22,537 bases of DNA, taken from contig JAIPIE010000004.1 of assembly GCA_021734825.1 (NCBI GenBank), forward strand, positions 1 through 22,537, read 5' to 3'. The notes beneath the pieces were generated by a model. That model made no database searches. It was not told the DNA's origin and was given only the letters and a program-made list of their open reading frames with translations. The position numbers were made by a program, and so were the translations under genes. This document shows positions 13,839-22,484 of the stretch, piece by piece (position 1 is the stretch's first letter; every line of letters starts with the position of its first letter). The stretch is from Patescibacteria group bacterium. Its GTDB lineage: Bacteria; Patescibacteriota; Patescibacteriia; Patescibacteriales; UBA12465.

Positions 13839-15857
13839 TTAAAGAAGTAGGCCAACGATAAGTAGAGCGACAATATTTAAGACTTTAATCATTGGATTAA
13901 TCGCTGGACCAGCCGTATCCTTATAAGGATCACCAACCGTATCACCAGTTACCGCTGCTTTATGAGCATCGGAACCTTTGCCCCCAAAATAACCTTCTTC
14001 AATATATTTTTTAGCATTATCCCAAGCACCGCCCCCAGAAGTCATAGAAATAGCCACAAAGATTCCAGTGACAATAGAGCCAACTAATAAACCACCAAGA
14101 GCCTCTATGCCATGACCAGGGCCAAACAAATAATTAAAACCGAAGCCAACAATAAGTGGAGCCACTACCGGAATTAGAGCCGGTACAATCATTTCTTTAA
14201 GAGCCGCTTTCGTCACAATATCAACAGTGCGCCCATAATCAGGCTTTTCGGTGCCCGCCATAATACCAGTTTTCTCTTTAAATTGAGCACGCACATCTTC
14301 TACGACTGAGCCGGCAGCCCGACCAACAGCCTTCATTGCCATTGCTCCAAATAAATAAGGAAGTAAGCCGCCTAAAAATAGTCCGGCCAAAACATAGGGG
14401 TTATTAATTAAGAATTGAGCATTACCACCTAAATCTGTAATCTTATAAGTAAAATCAGCAAACAACACCAAAGCAGCTAAAGCAGCTGAGCCAATCGCAT
14501 AGCCCTTAGTAACGGCCTTAGTAGTATTACCGACTGCATCAAGCGGATCAGTGATATTACGCACATCATCGCCTAACTCAGCCATTTCCGCAATGCCACC
14601 AGCATTATCGGTAATCGGACCATAAGCATCAATCGTCACAATAATTCCTGCCATAGAAAGCATGGCTACAGCCGCTACGGCCACGCCATATAAACCAACA
14701 AGCATGTAAGAACCTAAAATAGCAGCGACGATAATAAGCACCGGCCAAGCCGTTGACTTCATTGACACCGCCAAACCAGCAATCACATTAGTACCATGTC
14801 CTGTTCTTGATGCTTCAGCAATATTTTTTACTGGAGCAAACTTAGTAGAAGTATAATATTCAGTAATAACTACTAAAGCAGCGGTTACGGCCAAACCGAT
14901 TAAACTAGCAAAATAAATATTTAAAGCTAGATTAGCGTCCTTAATAAAAGCTTGAGTAATCGGATAAAAGGCAATCGCTGATAACACACCAGCCACAATT
15001 AAACCTTTATATAAAGCTTTCATGATATTTTGTTTTTTCCCTAAACGAATAAAGAAAATACCAATAATAGAAGCAATGATAGAGGCTGCTCCCAAAACTA
15101 AAGGATAGATAACGATGTTGGCGTCTCCAGTAAATAATAGTGAACCAAGAACCATGGCTGCAATTGAAGTAACGGCGTAAGTATCAAATAAATCAGCCGC
15201 CATCCCAGCACAGTCACCAACATTATCACCAACATTATCGGCAATAACAGCTGGATTACGAGGATCATCTTCAGGAATGTCTGCCTCAACCTTGCCGACT
15301 AAGTCAGCCCCAACATCGGCTGCTTTAGTATAAATACCTCCACCTAAACGAGCAAAAATAGAAATAAGCGAGCCACCAAAACCAAATCCAATTAAAGCGT
15401 GTAAATCTCCAGGATTAAGTAAATAAAAACCAGCGGTTCCTAATAAGGCTAAACCAACTACCAGTAATCCCGTAACACTACCACCACGAACAGCCACGTT
15501 TAAAGCTTTTTGTAAGCCACCACGAGCAGCTTCGGCGGTGCGAACGTTAGCGCGCACGCTCACAAACATACCAATATAACCAGTGAGGGCAGAAAAAACA
15601 GCACCCAGCAAAAAGGCGATAGCGGTTAACCAGCCCAGAGAAGGTAGAAAACCAATAATTAAAAAGAGAGCTGTCGCCACCATCGCCACCGAGCGATACT
15701 GACGATTTAGAAAAGCGTTAGCTCCCGTTTGAATTGCTTTCGCAATTTCTTTCATTTTTTCATTACCAGCTGGCAAACGAAGAATAAACATGCCCATAAT
15801 TAAGCCGTAAACGATAGCGGCAATTGCGCTGGCAATAATCAATAAATTAGTGATCAT
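13839..15857 (-). CDS. hppA: Membrane-bound proton-translocating pyrophosphatase
   Basis: Hydrolyses pyrophosphate and pumps ions across the membrane, giving an organism with limited respiration a way to energise it. From the ATG at 15857 it has 672 residues with about 16 membrane helices. Substrate motifs are complete: [11 protein letters not shown] (181-191), [12 protein letters not shown] (207-218), [13 protein letters not shown] (409-421), and the C-terminal [18 protein letters not shown]. The residue that separates K+-dependent (Ala) from K+-independent enzymes is Lys447 here, followed by Thr450 ([10 protein letters not shown]), so this should be the K+-independent, H+-pumping class. A TTG seven codons upstream (15878) extends the frame but lacks a ribosome site; GGAAGG lies 13 nt before the ATG. 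It follows nusA in the same direction. Confidence 0.95.
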   Translation of the reverse strand: MITNLLIIASAIAAIVYGLIMGMFILRLPAGNEKMKEIAKAIQTGANAFLNRQYRSVAMVATALFLIIGFLPSLGWLTAIAFLLGAVFSALTGYIGMFVSVRANVRTAEAARGGLQKALNVAVRGGSVTGLLVVGLALLGTAGFYLLNPGDLHALIGFGFGGSLISIFARLGGGIYTKAADVGADLVGKVEADIPEDDPRNPAVIADNVGDNVGDCAGMAADLFDTYAVTSIAAMVLGSLLFTGDANIVIYPLVLGAASIIASIIGIFFIRLGKKQNIMKALYKGLIVAGVLSAIAFYPITQAFIKDANLALNIYFASLIGLAVTAALVVITEYYTSTKFAPVKNIAEASRTGHGTNVIAGLAVSMKSTAWPVLIIVAAILGSYMLVGLYGVAVAAVAMLSMAGIIVTIDAYGPITDNAGGIAEMAELGDDVRNITDPLDAVGNTTKAVTKGYAIGSAALAALVLFADFTYKITDLGGNAQFLINNPYVLAGLFLGGLLPYLFGAMAMKAVGRAAGSVVEDVRAQFKEKTGIMAGTEKPDYGRTVDIVTKAALKEMIVPALIPVVAPLIVGFGFNYLFGPGHGIEALGGLLVGSIVTGIFVAISMTSGGGAWDNAKKYIEEGYFGGKGSDAHKAAVTGDTVGDPYKDTAGPAINPMIKVLNIVALLIVGLLL

Positions 15858-15913
15858 ATTAATATCAATACCTTCCAATTTACGCTCAATTAAGCGGGAG
15901 AGGAAGGCTTAAA

Positions 15914-17296
15914 TTATTCTTTAATACTATCTTTTTTTACAGTTTTTTTAGTTTCTTTTTTTACAACACTTGTCTTCTCCTTTTTAGGCTTAGTTTTTTT
16001 CTCTGTAGACACTTCTTCTTTTTCTACTTCTCCAATTTCAGCTTTAACCTCTTCATTTGCCAACTCCGGAGCAATTACTCCAGCTTCACTATCGGCAACT
16101 TTCTTTTCACCATCTTCACCAGCTTCTAAAATATCAATCTTCCAGCCGGTTAAATGAGCGGCTAAACGCACATTCTGTCCACTCTTACCAATAGCCAATG
16201 ATAATTTATCAGAACTAACTTTAACAATAGCGCGATGTTCAGCTTCATTTAGTTCAATGCTAACAGTTTTGGCTGGAGCTAAAGAATTAGCAATAAATTT
16301 AGCCGGATCTTCATTATATTCAATAATATCAACCTTTTCTCCGCCTAATTCACTTATAATCGTTTGAATGCGAGCTCCTCTTTGTCCAACACAAGAACCA
16401 ACTGGATCAACATTTTCTGCTTCACTGTATATAGCCACTTTTGATCTAGCGCCAGCCTCACGTGCCACTGCTTTTATTTCCACTAAGCCATTAGCAATTT
16501 CTGGAATTTCCAAATAAAAAATCTTTTTCAAAATTTCTTCACTTCGACGAGAAAGAATTATTTCCGGTCCTTTATGGCCTTCACGAACTTCTTTAATATA
16601 AACCTTAACTCTTTCGCCAGCATTATAATATTCATTAAAAATTTGTTCTTCTGAGGGAAGAATACCAATAGCTTTACCAAGATCGACAAAAACTAAGCGA
16701 CCTTCACGACGCTGAACAACACCACTTACAACCTCTTTTTCCTTGCTCTTGAATTCGCTCAAAACCATATCGCGCTCCATTTCACGTAACTTTTGAATAA
16801 TTACTTGCTTGGCGGTTTGAGCCGCCATACGACCATAACTTTCTGGAATAGGAAGTTCGGTCATTATTTCATCACCAATCTTGGCGCCATGCTTTAAAAT
16901 CATCGCTTCTTTAATTTGAATATCTGTTTTTGGGTTAAATCTTTTTTCTTTTTCTTCTTCTCCTTCCTCTTCTGTGTCAATCAATCTAACTTCTTTTTCT
17001 TTTTTTTCTTCCATCTTTTTATGATCTTTTTCTTCAGGACGATAATCAGGATCATTTAAGCGACGTAGCATTTCTTCTTCTTCTTGGGCAGGTAAATTAT
17101 CTACCACTGTTTTAACGTCATAAATCTCCGAAGAGCTAGTATTCGGATCAAAAATAACTTTAATATTCTGGTTCTTTTCGCCGTAATCTTTACGATAAGC
17201 GGCTGCCAGGGCCAGTTCGATAGTGTTCACAACCGCTTGGTAGTCAAGATTTTTTTCTTCACAGACCTGCTTGATTGCGTTAATTAAATCAGACAT
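15914..17296 (-). CDS. nusA: Transcription termination/antitermination protein NusA
   Basis: Binds RNA polymerase, promotes pausing and hairpin-dependent termination, and joins antitermination complexes. It is 460 residues. The N-terminal domain (CEEKNLDYQAVVNTIELALAAAYRKDYG) is interrupted by a highly charged insert (about 75-125, rich in Glu and Lys). The S1 domain (about 187-255) has VSGVVQRREGRLVFVDLGKAIGILP. Two KH domains follow, with the signature DPVGSCVGQRGARIQTIISELGGEKVDIIEY and then LSLAIGKSGQNVRLAAHLTGWKIDI. The last 70 residues are a Lys/Glu/Thr-rich tail and no acidic repeats are present. A near-perfect promoter and a leader hairpin precede it. Confidence 0.97.
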   Translation of the reverse strand: MSDLINAIKQVCEEKNLDYQAVVNTIELALAAAYRKDYGEKNQNIKVIFDPNTSSSEIYDVKTVVDNLPAQEEEEMLRRLNDPDYRPEEKDHKKMEEKKEKEVRLIDTEEEGEEEKEKRFNPKTDIQIKEAMILKHGAKIGDEIMTELPIPESYGRMAAQTAKQVIIQKLREMERDMVLSEFKSKEKEVVSGVVQRREGRLVFVDLGKAIGILPSEEQIFNEYYNAGERVKVYIKEVREGHKGPEIILSRRSEEILKKIFYLEIPEIANGLVEIKAVAREAGARSKVAIYSEAENVDPVGSCVGQRGARIQTIISELGGEKVDIIEYNEDPAKFIANSLAPAKTVSIELNEAEHRAIVKVSSDKLSLAIGKSGQNVRLAAHLTGWKIDILEAGEDGEKKVADSEAGVIAPELANEEVKAEIGEVEKEEVSTEKKTKPKKEKTSVVKKETKKTVKKDSIKE

Positions 17297-17340
17297 AATG
17301 TTTAGCCGTTAAATAGTTCGGCAAAATTAATAAAGTAAAA

Positions 17341-17363
17341 GCTAATTGTTTAGCACAATTAGC
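17341..17363 (-). promoter_or_regulatory. nusA leader hairpin (possible attenuator)
   Basis: A perfect 9-bp stem GCTAATTGT/ACAATTAGC with a 5-nt loop is followed on the minus strand by TTTTACTTTATT. It starts about 8 nt after the predicted transcription start of nusA. It could be a conditional terminator sensing NusA level, or the terminator of the upstream pilin gene. Confidence 0.5.
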
Positions 17364-17377
17364 CTTCTATAGTCTTA

Positions 17378-17406
17378 ATACTAACAAATCTCCCGGCTTT
17401 TGTCAA
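17378..17406 (-). promoter_or_regulatory. Sigma-70-type promoter of the nusA operon
   Basis: Perfect TTGACA (17406-17401), a 17-nt spacer and TAGTAT (17383-17378) with an upstream TGT, giving an extended -10 element on the minus strand. It lies directly after the pilin stop codon. Confidence 0.7.
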
Positions 17407-17410
17407 AAAC

Positions 17411-17839
17411 TTAAAAATACATATAATTTACATTGCTAACTGCAGCCTGTAATCTCATAAGTATCCAATAGCTTATTCCCCAGGCAGACAACACAATTAC
17501 CAGACCAATAACTGCCTGCGTAATTTGTTTAAGCGCACTTTTTACCTGCTCCTCGTTGCCCGCTGCTGTCATATATTTAAAACCAGCGATTAATACTAAA
17601 ATCAAAAAAATAACTCCTAAAAACAAAAGAGATATGTTTATAAAACGTACAATCGTATAACGAATATCATCTGGAGTATCGTTGCCAAAAGCAGACTGAA
17701 TTTCATTCCCTTTGAATCCTTCTTGTGTGCTCAATAAATCCGAGTCAGCTGAAACGAAATTAGAGCTTAAAATTAGGGCCGTAAGACTGAAAGCAAAAAT
17801 AAACAAAAAAGTAAAAGTTTTTTTCATGGCAATGCGCAT
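17411..17839 (-). CDS. VirB2/TrbC-like type IV secretion pilin family protein
   Basis: Small secreted membrane protein resembling the T4SS pilin family common in Patescibacteria. It has 142 residues. A signal peptide (basic MKKTF then a hydrophobic stretch) probably ends at VSA-DS. A short polar region of about 30 residues precedes two membrane helices, SLLFLGVIFLILVLIAGF and ITQAVIGLVIVLSAWGISYW, joined by the polar loop KYMTAAGNEEQVKSALKQ. This AGFKYMTAAGNEEQV pattern is typical of the family. The start may be the internal ATG at 17827 (MKKTF), which gives a more normal signal peptide. No other secretion genes are near, so an actual pilus role is uncertain; such proteins have been linked to DNA uptake or surface structures by inference only. 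Confidence 0.8.
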   Translation of the reverse strand: MRIAMKKTFTFLFIFAFSLTALILSSNFVSADSDLLSTQEGFKGNEIQSAFGNDTPDDIRYTIVRFINISLLFLGVIFLILVLIAGFKYMTAAGNEEQVKSALKQITQAVIGLVIVLSAWGISYWILMRLQAAVSNVNYMYF

Positions 17840-17852
17840 ATATTTTTTATTA

Positions 17853-17861
17853 TGTTATAAT
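17853..17861 (+). promoter_or_regulatory. Extended -10 element for the flippase gene
   Basis: TGTTATAAT is a perfect extended -10 (TGn-TATAAT) 36 nt before the flippase ATG. No good -35 is present. It nearly abuts the oppositely oriented TATAAT at 17863-17868, so polymerases for the two genes would compete. Confidence 0.45.
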
Positions 17862-17862
17862 C

Positions 17863-17891
17863 ATTATATCTAATCCCTTCCGAAAAAACAA
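17863..17891 (-). promoter_or_regulatory. Promoter of the pilin-like gene
   Basis: TTGTTT (17891-17886), a 17-nt spacer and a perfect TATAAT (17868-17863) on the minus strand. It overlaps the start region of the divergent flippase gene's leader. Confidence 0.5.
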
Positions 17892-17897
17892 GAAATT

Positions 17898-19331
17898 ATG
17901 AGTTTACACCGACAAATATTTAATAACACCCTAGCTCAAACCTTAGGTAAAATTGCCTCTACTGGATTAAATCTGGTAGCTTTTGCTTTAATGACTCGTG
18001 ATTTAGGCCAAAGTGGCTTTGGTGAATACACTACTGTTATTACTTTTCTTTCCTTTTTTGCCATTCTCGCCGATTTAGGATTAACTCTGGTAACGGTGCA
18101 AATGATAAATAGCGATAAGGATAATGAAGAAAAAATACTAGGAAATTTATTTGGCCTCAGGCTAGTCTCTGCTCTATTGTTTATAGGCTTAGCACCTGCC
18201 ATCGTTTGGTTGTTTGATTATAGTGATGGCATTAAAATTGGGGTCTTAATAGCAGCCGCCTCCTTCGTCTTTACGGCTCTTAATCAAATAATGGTGGGTC
18301 TTTTTCAGAGTCGACTCAAAATGAATCGTGTTGTTTGGGCTGAAGTTCTTAGTCGTTTCATTTTAATTATTGGTGTTATTCTAGCACTGAAATATCACTG
18401 GGGGCTTAACGGCATGCTCGCCGCTGCTTCCATTGCTAGTCTCAGTAGCTTTCTTCTGCATTTCTATTTTGCTAGAAATTTTGCTAAAATTAAGCCAAGA
18501 TTTAGTTTATTTTGGTGGCGAAAAATAACACGTTTATCCTGGCCATTAGCTATTACTATTGCCTTCAATCTAATCTATCTGCGAGCCGACACTCTTATTT
18601 TATCCTTAATGAAAAGCCAAGCTGAGGTTGGCTTATACGGAGCTGCTTATAAAATAATTGACGTTCTTAGTTCTTTGCCTTTTATGTTTGCAGGTGTTAT
18701 TCTGCCCTTACTAGTATTGGCTTGGCAAAAAAGAGATTTACTTAAATTTAAAAAAATCTTACAAAAATCTTTTGATGTTCTCGCTATAGCTGCCTTGCCC
18801 GTAGTCGTTGGTACTCAATTTTTAGCTGACGACATTATTGTCCTCATAGCTGGACCAGATTTTATTGAAGCGGGCATGATTTTGCGTGTATTAATTTTAG
18901 CGGTAGCAGCAATTTTCCTCGGCAATATGATGTCTCACGCTGTCGTTGCTATTGAAGCTCAAAAAAAAGTAATTTGGATTTATATTTTTACAAGCATAAC
19001 CGCTTTAATCGCTTATCTAATTTTAATACCTCGTTTTTCTTACTTTGGAGCGGCAGCTGTTACAATTTATAGTGAAACTGCCATTGCTATCCTTTCCACT
19101 ATTTTCATTTACAAAAAATTGGGCATTAAAGTTAACTTACTCATACTCGGTAAAGCAACTGTCGCTTCTTTATTAATGGGCCTGATTTTATGGCTTTTTC
19201 CAGTAAACTTCCTTCACTCACTACTTGGCTTAGCGAGCGCAATTTTTGCCGCTATAATTTCCTATGTTTTCTTTCTCTGGTTATTCCGCGCTTTTAATAA
19301 AGAGGATTTAAAATTAGTCTTAAATAAATAA
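17898..19331 (+). CDS. Polysaccharide/lipid-linked oligosaccharide flippase (MOP superfamily, Wzx-like)
   Basis: Integral membrane protein of the multidrug/oligosaccharidyl-lipid/polysaccharide exporter superfamily, expected to move lipid-linked sugars across the membrane for cell-surface polymers. It has 477 residues and about 12-14 membrane helices over its whole length. The N-terminal pattern NTLAQTLGKIASTGLNLVAFALMTRDLGQSGFGEY is characteristic: two helices around a conserved RxLGxxGFGxY motif. No glycosyltransferases are next to it, so the substrate cannot be named. The ATG start has only a weak purine stretch upstream. The gene for the RluA-type synthase follows after 7 nt, so they are co-transcribed. 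Confidence 0.9.
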   Translation: MSLHRQIFNNTLAQTLGKIASTGLNLVAFALMTRDLGQSGFGEYTTVITFLSFFAILADLGLTLVTVQMINSDKDNEEKILGNLFGLRLVSALLFIGLAPAIVWLFDYSDGIKIGVLIAAASFVFTALNQIMVGLFQSRLKMNRVVWAEVLSRFILIIGVILALKYHWGLNGMLAAASIASLSSFLLHFYFARNFAKIKPRFSLFWWRKITRLSWPLAITIAFNLIYLRADTLILSLMKSQAEVGLYGAAYKIIDVLSSLPFMFAGVILPLLVLAWQKRDLLKFKKILQKSFDVLAIAALPVVVGTQFLADDIIVLIAGPDFIEAGMILRVLILAVAAIFLGNMMSHAVVAIEAQKKVIWIYIFTSITALIAYLILIPRFSYFGAAAVTIYSETAIAILSTIFIYKKLGIKVNLLILGKATVASLLMGLILWLFPVNFLHSLLGLASAIFAAIISYVFFLWLFRAFNKEDLKLVLNK

Positions 19332-19338
19332 TAAGCAT

Positions 19339-20115
19339 ATGTCTACAATAAAATGCCCCCAAGGAAAAATAGAAATCATCTATGAAGATGAGGATGTTTT
19401 AGTAATAAATAAACCAGCTGGATTAATTGTACATGAATCAGATAATACCGAAGATAGAACTTTAGCTGATTTTTTAGTAGAGGCACGTCCAGAAATAATT
19501 TCAGTCGGAGAGGATAGCCGCCGCCCAGGCATAGTTCATCGACTTGATCGCGAAGCCAGCGGCTTAATGGTGGTGGCGAAAAATAATAAATCTTTTTTTA
19601 GCTTAAAAGAACAATTCAAGTCTCGTCGCGTTAAAAAACAATATTTAGCCCTCGCTCACGGCAAAATCATAGTTGATGAGGGCTTAATTAATTTTCCCAT
19701 CGTCAGAGCCAAAACTGGACATAAAATGGCTTCTATTCCTTTAAGTATGCGCGATAATAAAAAATTCTTATCCAATCGCGACCAGGGAAATATCAAAGCT
19801 CGTGAAAAATCCAGAGAAGCTATTACGAATTTTGAGGTTTTAAAGCGTTGGCCACACTTTACTTTACTTGAAGTTAAAATTAAAACTGGGCGCACTCATC
19901 AAATCCGAGTCCACTTGGCCGCTTACGGACACCCTCTTCTAGGTGACAACTTATATGGCACTACTAAAACTAAAACGAAGAATAACAAAATAGATTTAGG
20001 TAGGATTTTCTTACTAGCGCAAAAACTCAGTTTTAGCTCTTTAAGTGGAGAAAAAAAAGAATTTAAGATTGAGCCCCCGACAGAGCTAAAGGCTTTTCTC
20101 GACAAATTAAAATAA
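19339..20115 (+). CDS. RluA-family RNA pseudouridine synthase
   Basis: Converts uridines in rRNA or tRNA to pseudouridine. It has 258 residues and consists of the catalytic domain without the N-terminal S4 domain seen in RluC/RluD. Motifs are INKPAGLIVH (23-32), the active-site motif RPGIVHRLDREASGLMVVAK with catalytic Asp70, KQYLALAHG, and the C-terminal LLEVKIKTGRTHQIRVHLA and GHPLLGDNLYG segments. All key residues are intact. The exact target uridine cannot be told from sequence. It lies 7 nt after the flippase stop; the next gene has its own promoter starting 3 nt after this gene's stop. Confidence 0.94.
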   Translation: MSTIKCPQGKIEIIYEDEDVLVINKPAGLIVHESDNTEDRTLADFLVEARPEIISVGEDSRRPGIVHRLDREASGLMVVAKNNKSFFSLKEQFKSRRVKKQYLALAHGKIIVDEGLINFPIVRAKTGHKMASIPLSMRDNKKFLSNRDQGNIKAREKSREAITNFEVLKRWPHFTLLEVKIKTGRTHQIRVHLAAYGHPLLGDNLYGTTKTKTKNNKIDLGRIFLLAQKLSFSSLSGEKKEFKIEPPTELKAFLDKLK

Positions 20116-20117
20116 CT

Positions 20118-20146
20118 TTGACTTTAACTGTATTATTTTCTATAAT
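20118..20146 (+). promoter_or_regulatory. Sigma-70-type promoter of the thiol-protein gene
   Basis: TTGACT (20118-20123), a 17-nt spacer and a perfect TATAAT (20141-20146), with a predicted leader of about 24 nt. It is one of the best promoters in the window. Confidence 0.7.
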
Positions 20147-20176
20147 TATCAACATAGAAAATAATTAAATAATTAT

Positions 20177-21187
20177 ATGAAAAAAATGTATAAGCGCTTA
20201 GCGAAAAATAAGCAAAATGTATTAGCTGTAATCGTAATTTTAGTAATTGTGGTTGCCGCTATTTTATTGGCCGTCTTTTATAACAAAAAAGACTACAAGG
20301 AAATTAGTGTTGATGATGCCGTGAGTAAAACGGAAAATTTTGTTAACAGTTATTTAATGCCTAGTGGAAGTAAGGCCACTATTACTGAAACTTCTGAAGA
20401 ATATGATTTATATAAAATGAAAATTGACATTGGCTCAGAAAGTCCAGTGGAATCTTACGTCACTAAAGATGGCAAATTATTCTTTCCTCAGGCAATTCAA
20501 ATAGATCAAGAGGCTCCAGCAACTACCGCTACTAACAATACCTCCGCTCCAGCCGCAACCGTAAGTGTAAAAAGCGATAAGCCGGTCGTAGAATTATTCG
20601 TAATGAGCTATTGTCCTTACGGCACACAAATCGAAAAGGGAATGTTGCCAGTATTAGAGACTCTCGGCAATAAAATTGATTTCACTTTAAAGTTTGTGGA
20701 CTACGCGATGCACGAAAAGAAAGAAATAGACGAAAATTTAGTACAATATTGTATTCAAAAAGAACAGCCAGAGAAATTAAATGATTATTTAACTTGTTTC
20801 TTGGATGCTGGTGATAGCGCTGATTGTTTAAACACTAATGCTATCAACAAAAACAAATTAAACAGTTGCGTTACCGCTACTGATAAAGAGTTTAAAATTA
20901 CTGATAACTACAACAGTAAAACAGGTTGGCAGGGAAGTTATCCTGGATTTAACGTGGACAAGGCCGATAATGACAAATACGGTGTAGGCGGATCTCCAAC
21001 CTTAATTATCAATGGCACTGAAATTAGCAGTGGTCGTAGCTCTGCTGCTTTATTAGCAACTATCTGCTCAGCCTTCAACAATGCTCCAGATGAATGTAAT
21101 ACTCAATTAAATACTCAATCCCCTACGGCTGGCTTCGGCTTCGACTATAATGCAGCTTCTGCTTCTGCCGCCGCTTCCTGCAACTAA
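20177..21187 (+). CDS. Membrane-anchored thioredoxin-fold (DsbA/GILT-like) protein with incomplete CxxC
   Basis: Probable extracytoplasmic thiol protein. It has 336 residues. A single N-terminal helix (about 14-34) with a basic start anchors it. A small alpha/beta region (40-110) and an Ala/Thr-rich linker (112-134) follow. The thioredoxin-like domain opens with VVELFVMSYCPYGTQ, where the redox site is CPYG (Cys146, Gly149 in place of the second Cys). An inserted helical region carries Cys192, 207, 217 and 231. The cis-Pro loop is GGSPT (Pro274). Cys297, 307 and 335 lie in the C-terminal part, so there are eight Cys in all. An Ala/Ser-rich tail ends the chain. It could be a monothiol oxidoreductase or isomerase, or pair Cys146 with a distant Cys. 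It is transcribed alone. Confidence 0.85.
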   Translation: MKKMYKRLAKNKQNVLAVIVILVIVVAAILLAVFYNKKDYKEISVDDAVSKTENFVNSYLMPSGSKATITETSEEYDLYKMKIDIGSESPVESYVTKDGKLFFPQAIQIDQEAPATTATNNTSAPAATVSVKSDKPVVELFVMSYCPYGTQIEKGMLPVLETLGNKIDFTLKFVDYAMHEKKEIDENLVQYCIQKEQPEKLNDYLTCFLDAGDSADCLNTNAINKNKLNSCVTATDKEFKITDNYNSKTGWQGSYPGFNVDKADNDKYGVGGSPTLIINGTEISSGRSSAALLATICSAFNNAPDECNTQLNTQSPTAGFGFDYNAASASAAASCN

Positions 21188-21201
21188 ACTCTTATAGAAT
21201 T

Positions 21202-21238
21202 AAAAAGACCTCACTTAATAAAAGTGAGGTCTTTTTTT
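21202..21238. terminator. Bidirectional intrinsic terminator between the thiol-protein gene and gdhA
   Basis: A perfect 15-bp stem (21202-21216 with 21222-21236), AAAAAGACCTCACTT/AAGTGAGGTCTTTTT, has a 5-nt loop and T runs on both strands. It lies between the two convergent genes and would stop both. Confidence 0.92.
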
Positions 21239-21254
21239 ATAACAAAGTTTTTTA

Positions 21255-22484
21255 TTAAGCGTGTCCACGCCAGCGCTTAGCTGTTAAGATGCGTCGAACT
21301 GCCAAAATATAGGCTGCTTGTCGTAAGCTGATATCGCCTTTTTCTTGATAAAGGTTAAACATGCGCTGCCAATTATTACGCATCTTTTTTTCCAATAAAT
21401 TCTTTAAATACTCTTCATCTAATATCTGTCCAGTGCGATTTTGTGCCCACTCAAAATAACTCACAATCACGCCTCCGGAATTAGCTAAAATATCAGGCAC
21501 AATCACCGTACCCTTGGCATCAAGATATTTATCTGCCGCCAAATCAATTGGACCATTGGCTAGTTCCACAATATATTTCGCTTTAATCTTATCAGCGTTA
21601 GCACTGGTAATCTGATTTTCTAAAGCGGCTAAAACAAGAATATCAACATCTGCTTCTAATAGTTCCGCATTAGTCATGGGTTGACCGCCAGAGTAATTGC
21701 TCACATTCTTACCACTCGCTTTATGCGCAGATAAAGCGGCAATATCTAAACCGGTCTCATTATAAACACCTCCCTGACTATCAGAAACAGCCACAATTTT
21801 AAAATTATCAGCCGCCATTTTTTCGGTCATAAATAGACCAGCATTACCAAATCCTTGGACCGCTACTTTAATTTCTTCTGGCTTGTGGTCGCTTAAAAAT
21901 TCTTTAACCATTTCTTGAGCGACAAAATATCCACCCTGAGCCGTCGCATCAGATCTTAACTTAATGCCTCCCAATTCCAGTGGTTTGCCAGTAATCATTC
22001 CTGGCTCATGGTGTCCGACAATTTTTTCATATTCATCTAAGATCCAAGCCATAGTTTGACTGTTAGTATAGACATCCGGTGCCGGCACATCTATATCCTG
22101 ACCTAAAACTTGGTGAAAAGCCTTAGCATAAGCCCGACTGACCGCTTCTAATTCTTTTTTGTCAGCTTCTTTGGGATTAAATTTTACCCCGCCCTTAGCA
22201 CCACCATAAGGAATGTCCGCCAAGGAATTCTTTAAAGTCATCCAAAAAGCTAGAGATTGAACTTCATCCTCGCTAACATCTTGATGAAACCTAATACCGC
22301 CCTTACCTGGACCTAAATCAGAACTATAAAGAACGCGCCAAGCTGGATATGTTTTATTATTTACCTCCAATTCTACATAACTAAGTTTATGAGGACTACT
22401 TAATGAATCTAGGTCGGCCTGACTAATACCATCAAGCTCTTTAAGTGCTTGCAATCTTTCCAGATTGTCTTGAAAAATACTCAT
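21255..22484 (-). CDS. gdhA: Glu/Leu/Phe/Val dehydrogenase (glutamate dehydrogenase type)
   Basis: Oxidative deamination of glutamate (or a related amino acid) to the 2-oxo acid with NAD(P), linking amino acid breakdown and nitrogen assimilation. From the ATG at 22484 it has 409 residues, usual for hexameric small-subunit enzymes. The substrate domain has GPGKGGIRFHQDV (58-70) and the catalytic Lys97 in YGGAKGGVKFNP. The Rossmann domain has VAVQGFGNAG (207-216). The C-terminal part has LANGPIDLAADKYL and VPDILANSGGVIVSYFEWAQN, typical of the family. A GTG nine codons upstream also opens the frame but adds non-conserved residues. Substrate and coenzyme preference cannot be fixed from sequence alone. 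The upstream region is cut by the window edge. Confidence 0.95.
   Translation of the reverse strand: MSIFQDNLERLQALKELDGISQADLDSLSSPHKLSYVELEVNNKTYPAWRVLYSSDLGPGKGGIRFHQDVSEDEVQSLAFWMTLKNSLADIPYGGAKGGVKFNPKEADKKELEAVSRAYAKAFHQVLGQDIDVPAPDVYTNSQTMAWILDEYEKIVGHHEPGMITGKPLELGGIKLRSDATAQGGYFVAQEMVKEFLSDHKPEEIKVAVQGFGNAGLFMTEKMAADNFKIVAVSDSQGGVYNETGLDIAALSAHKASGKNVSNYSGGQPMTNAELLEADVDILVLAALENQITSANADKIKAKYIVELANGPIDLAADKYLDAKGTVIVPDILANSGGVIVSYFEWAQNRTGQILDEEYLKNLLEKKMRNNWQRMFNLYQEKGDISLRQAAYILAVRRILTAKRWRGHA

Noticed and set aside
15858..15878. TTG start for hppA at 15878
   Set aside because: No ribosome site precedes it and the seven extra residues are polar and not part of the first membrane helix. 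GGAAGG before the ATG at 15857 favours the shorter form, though not decisively.
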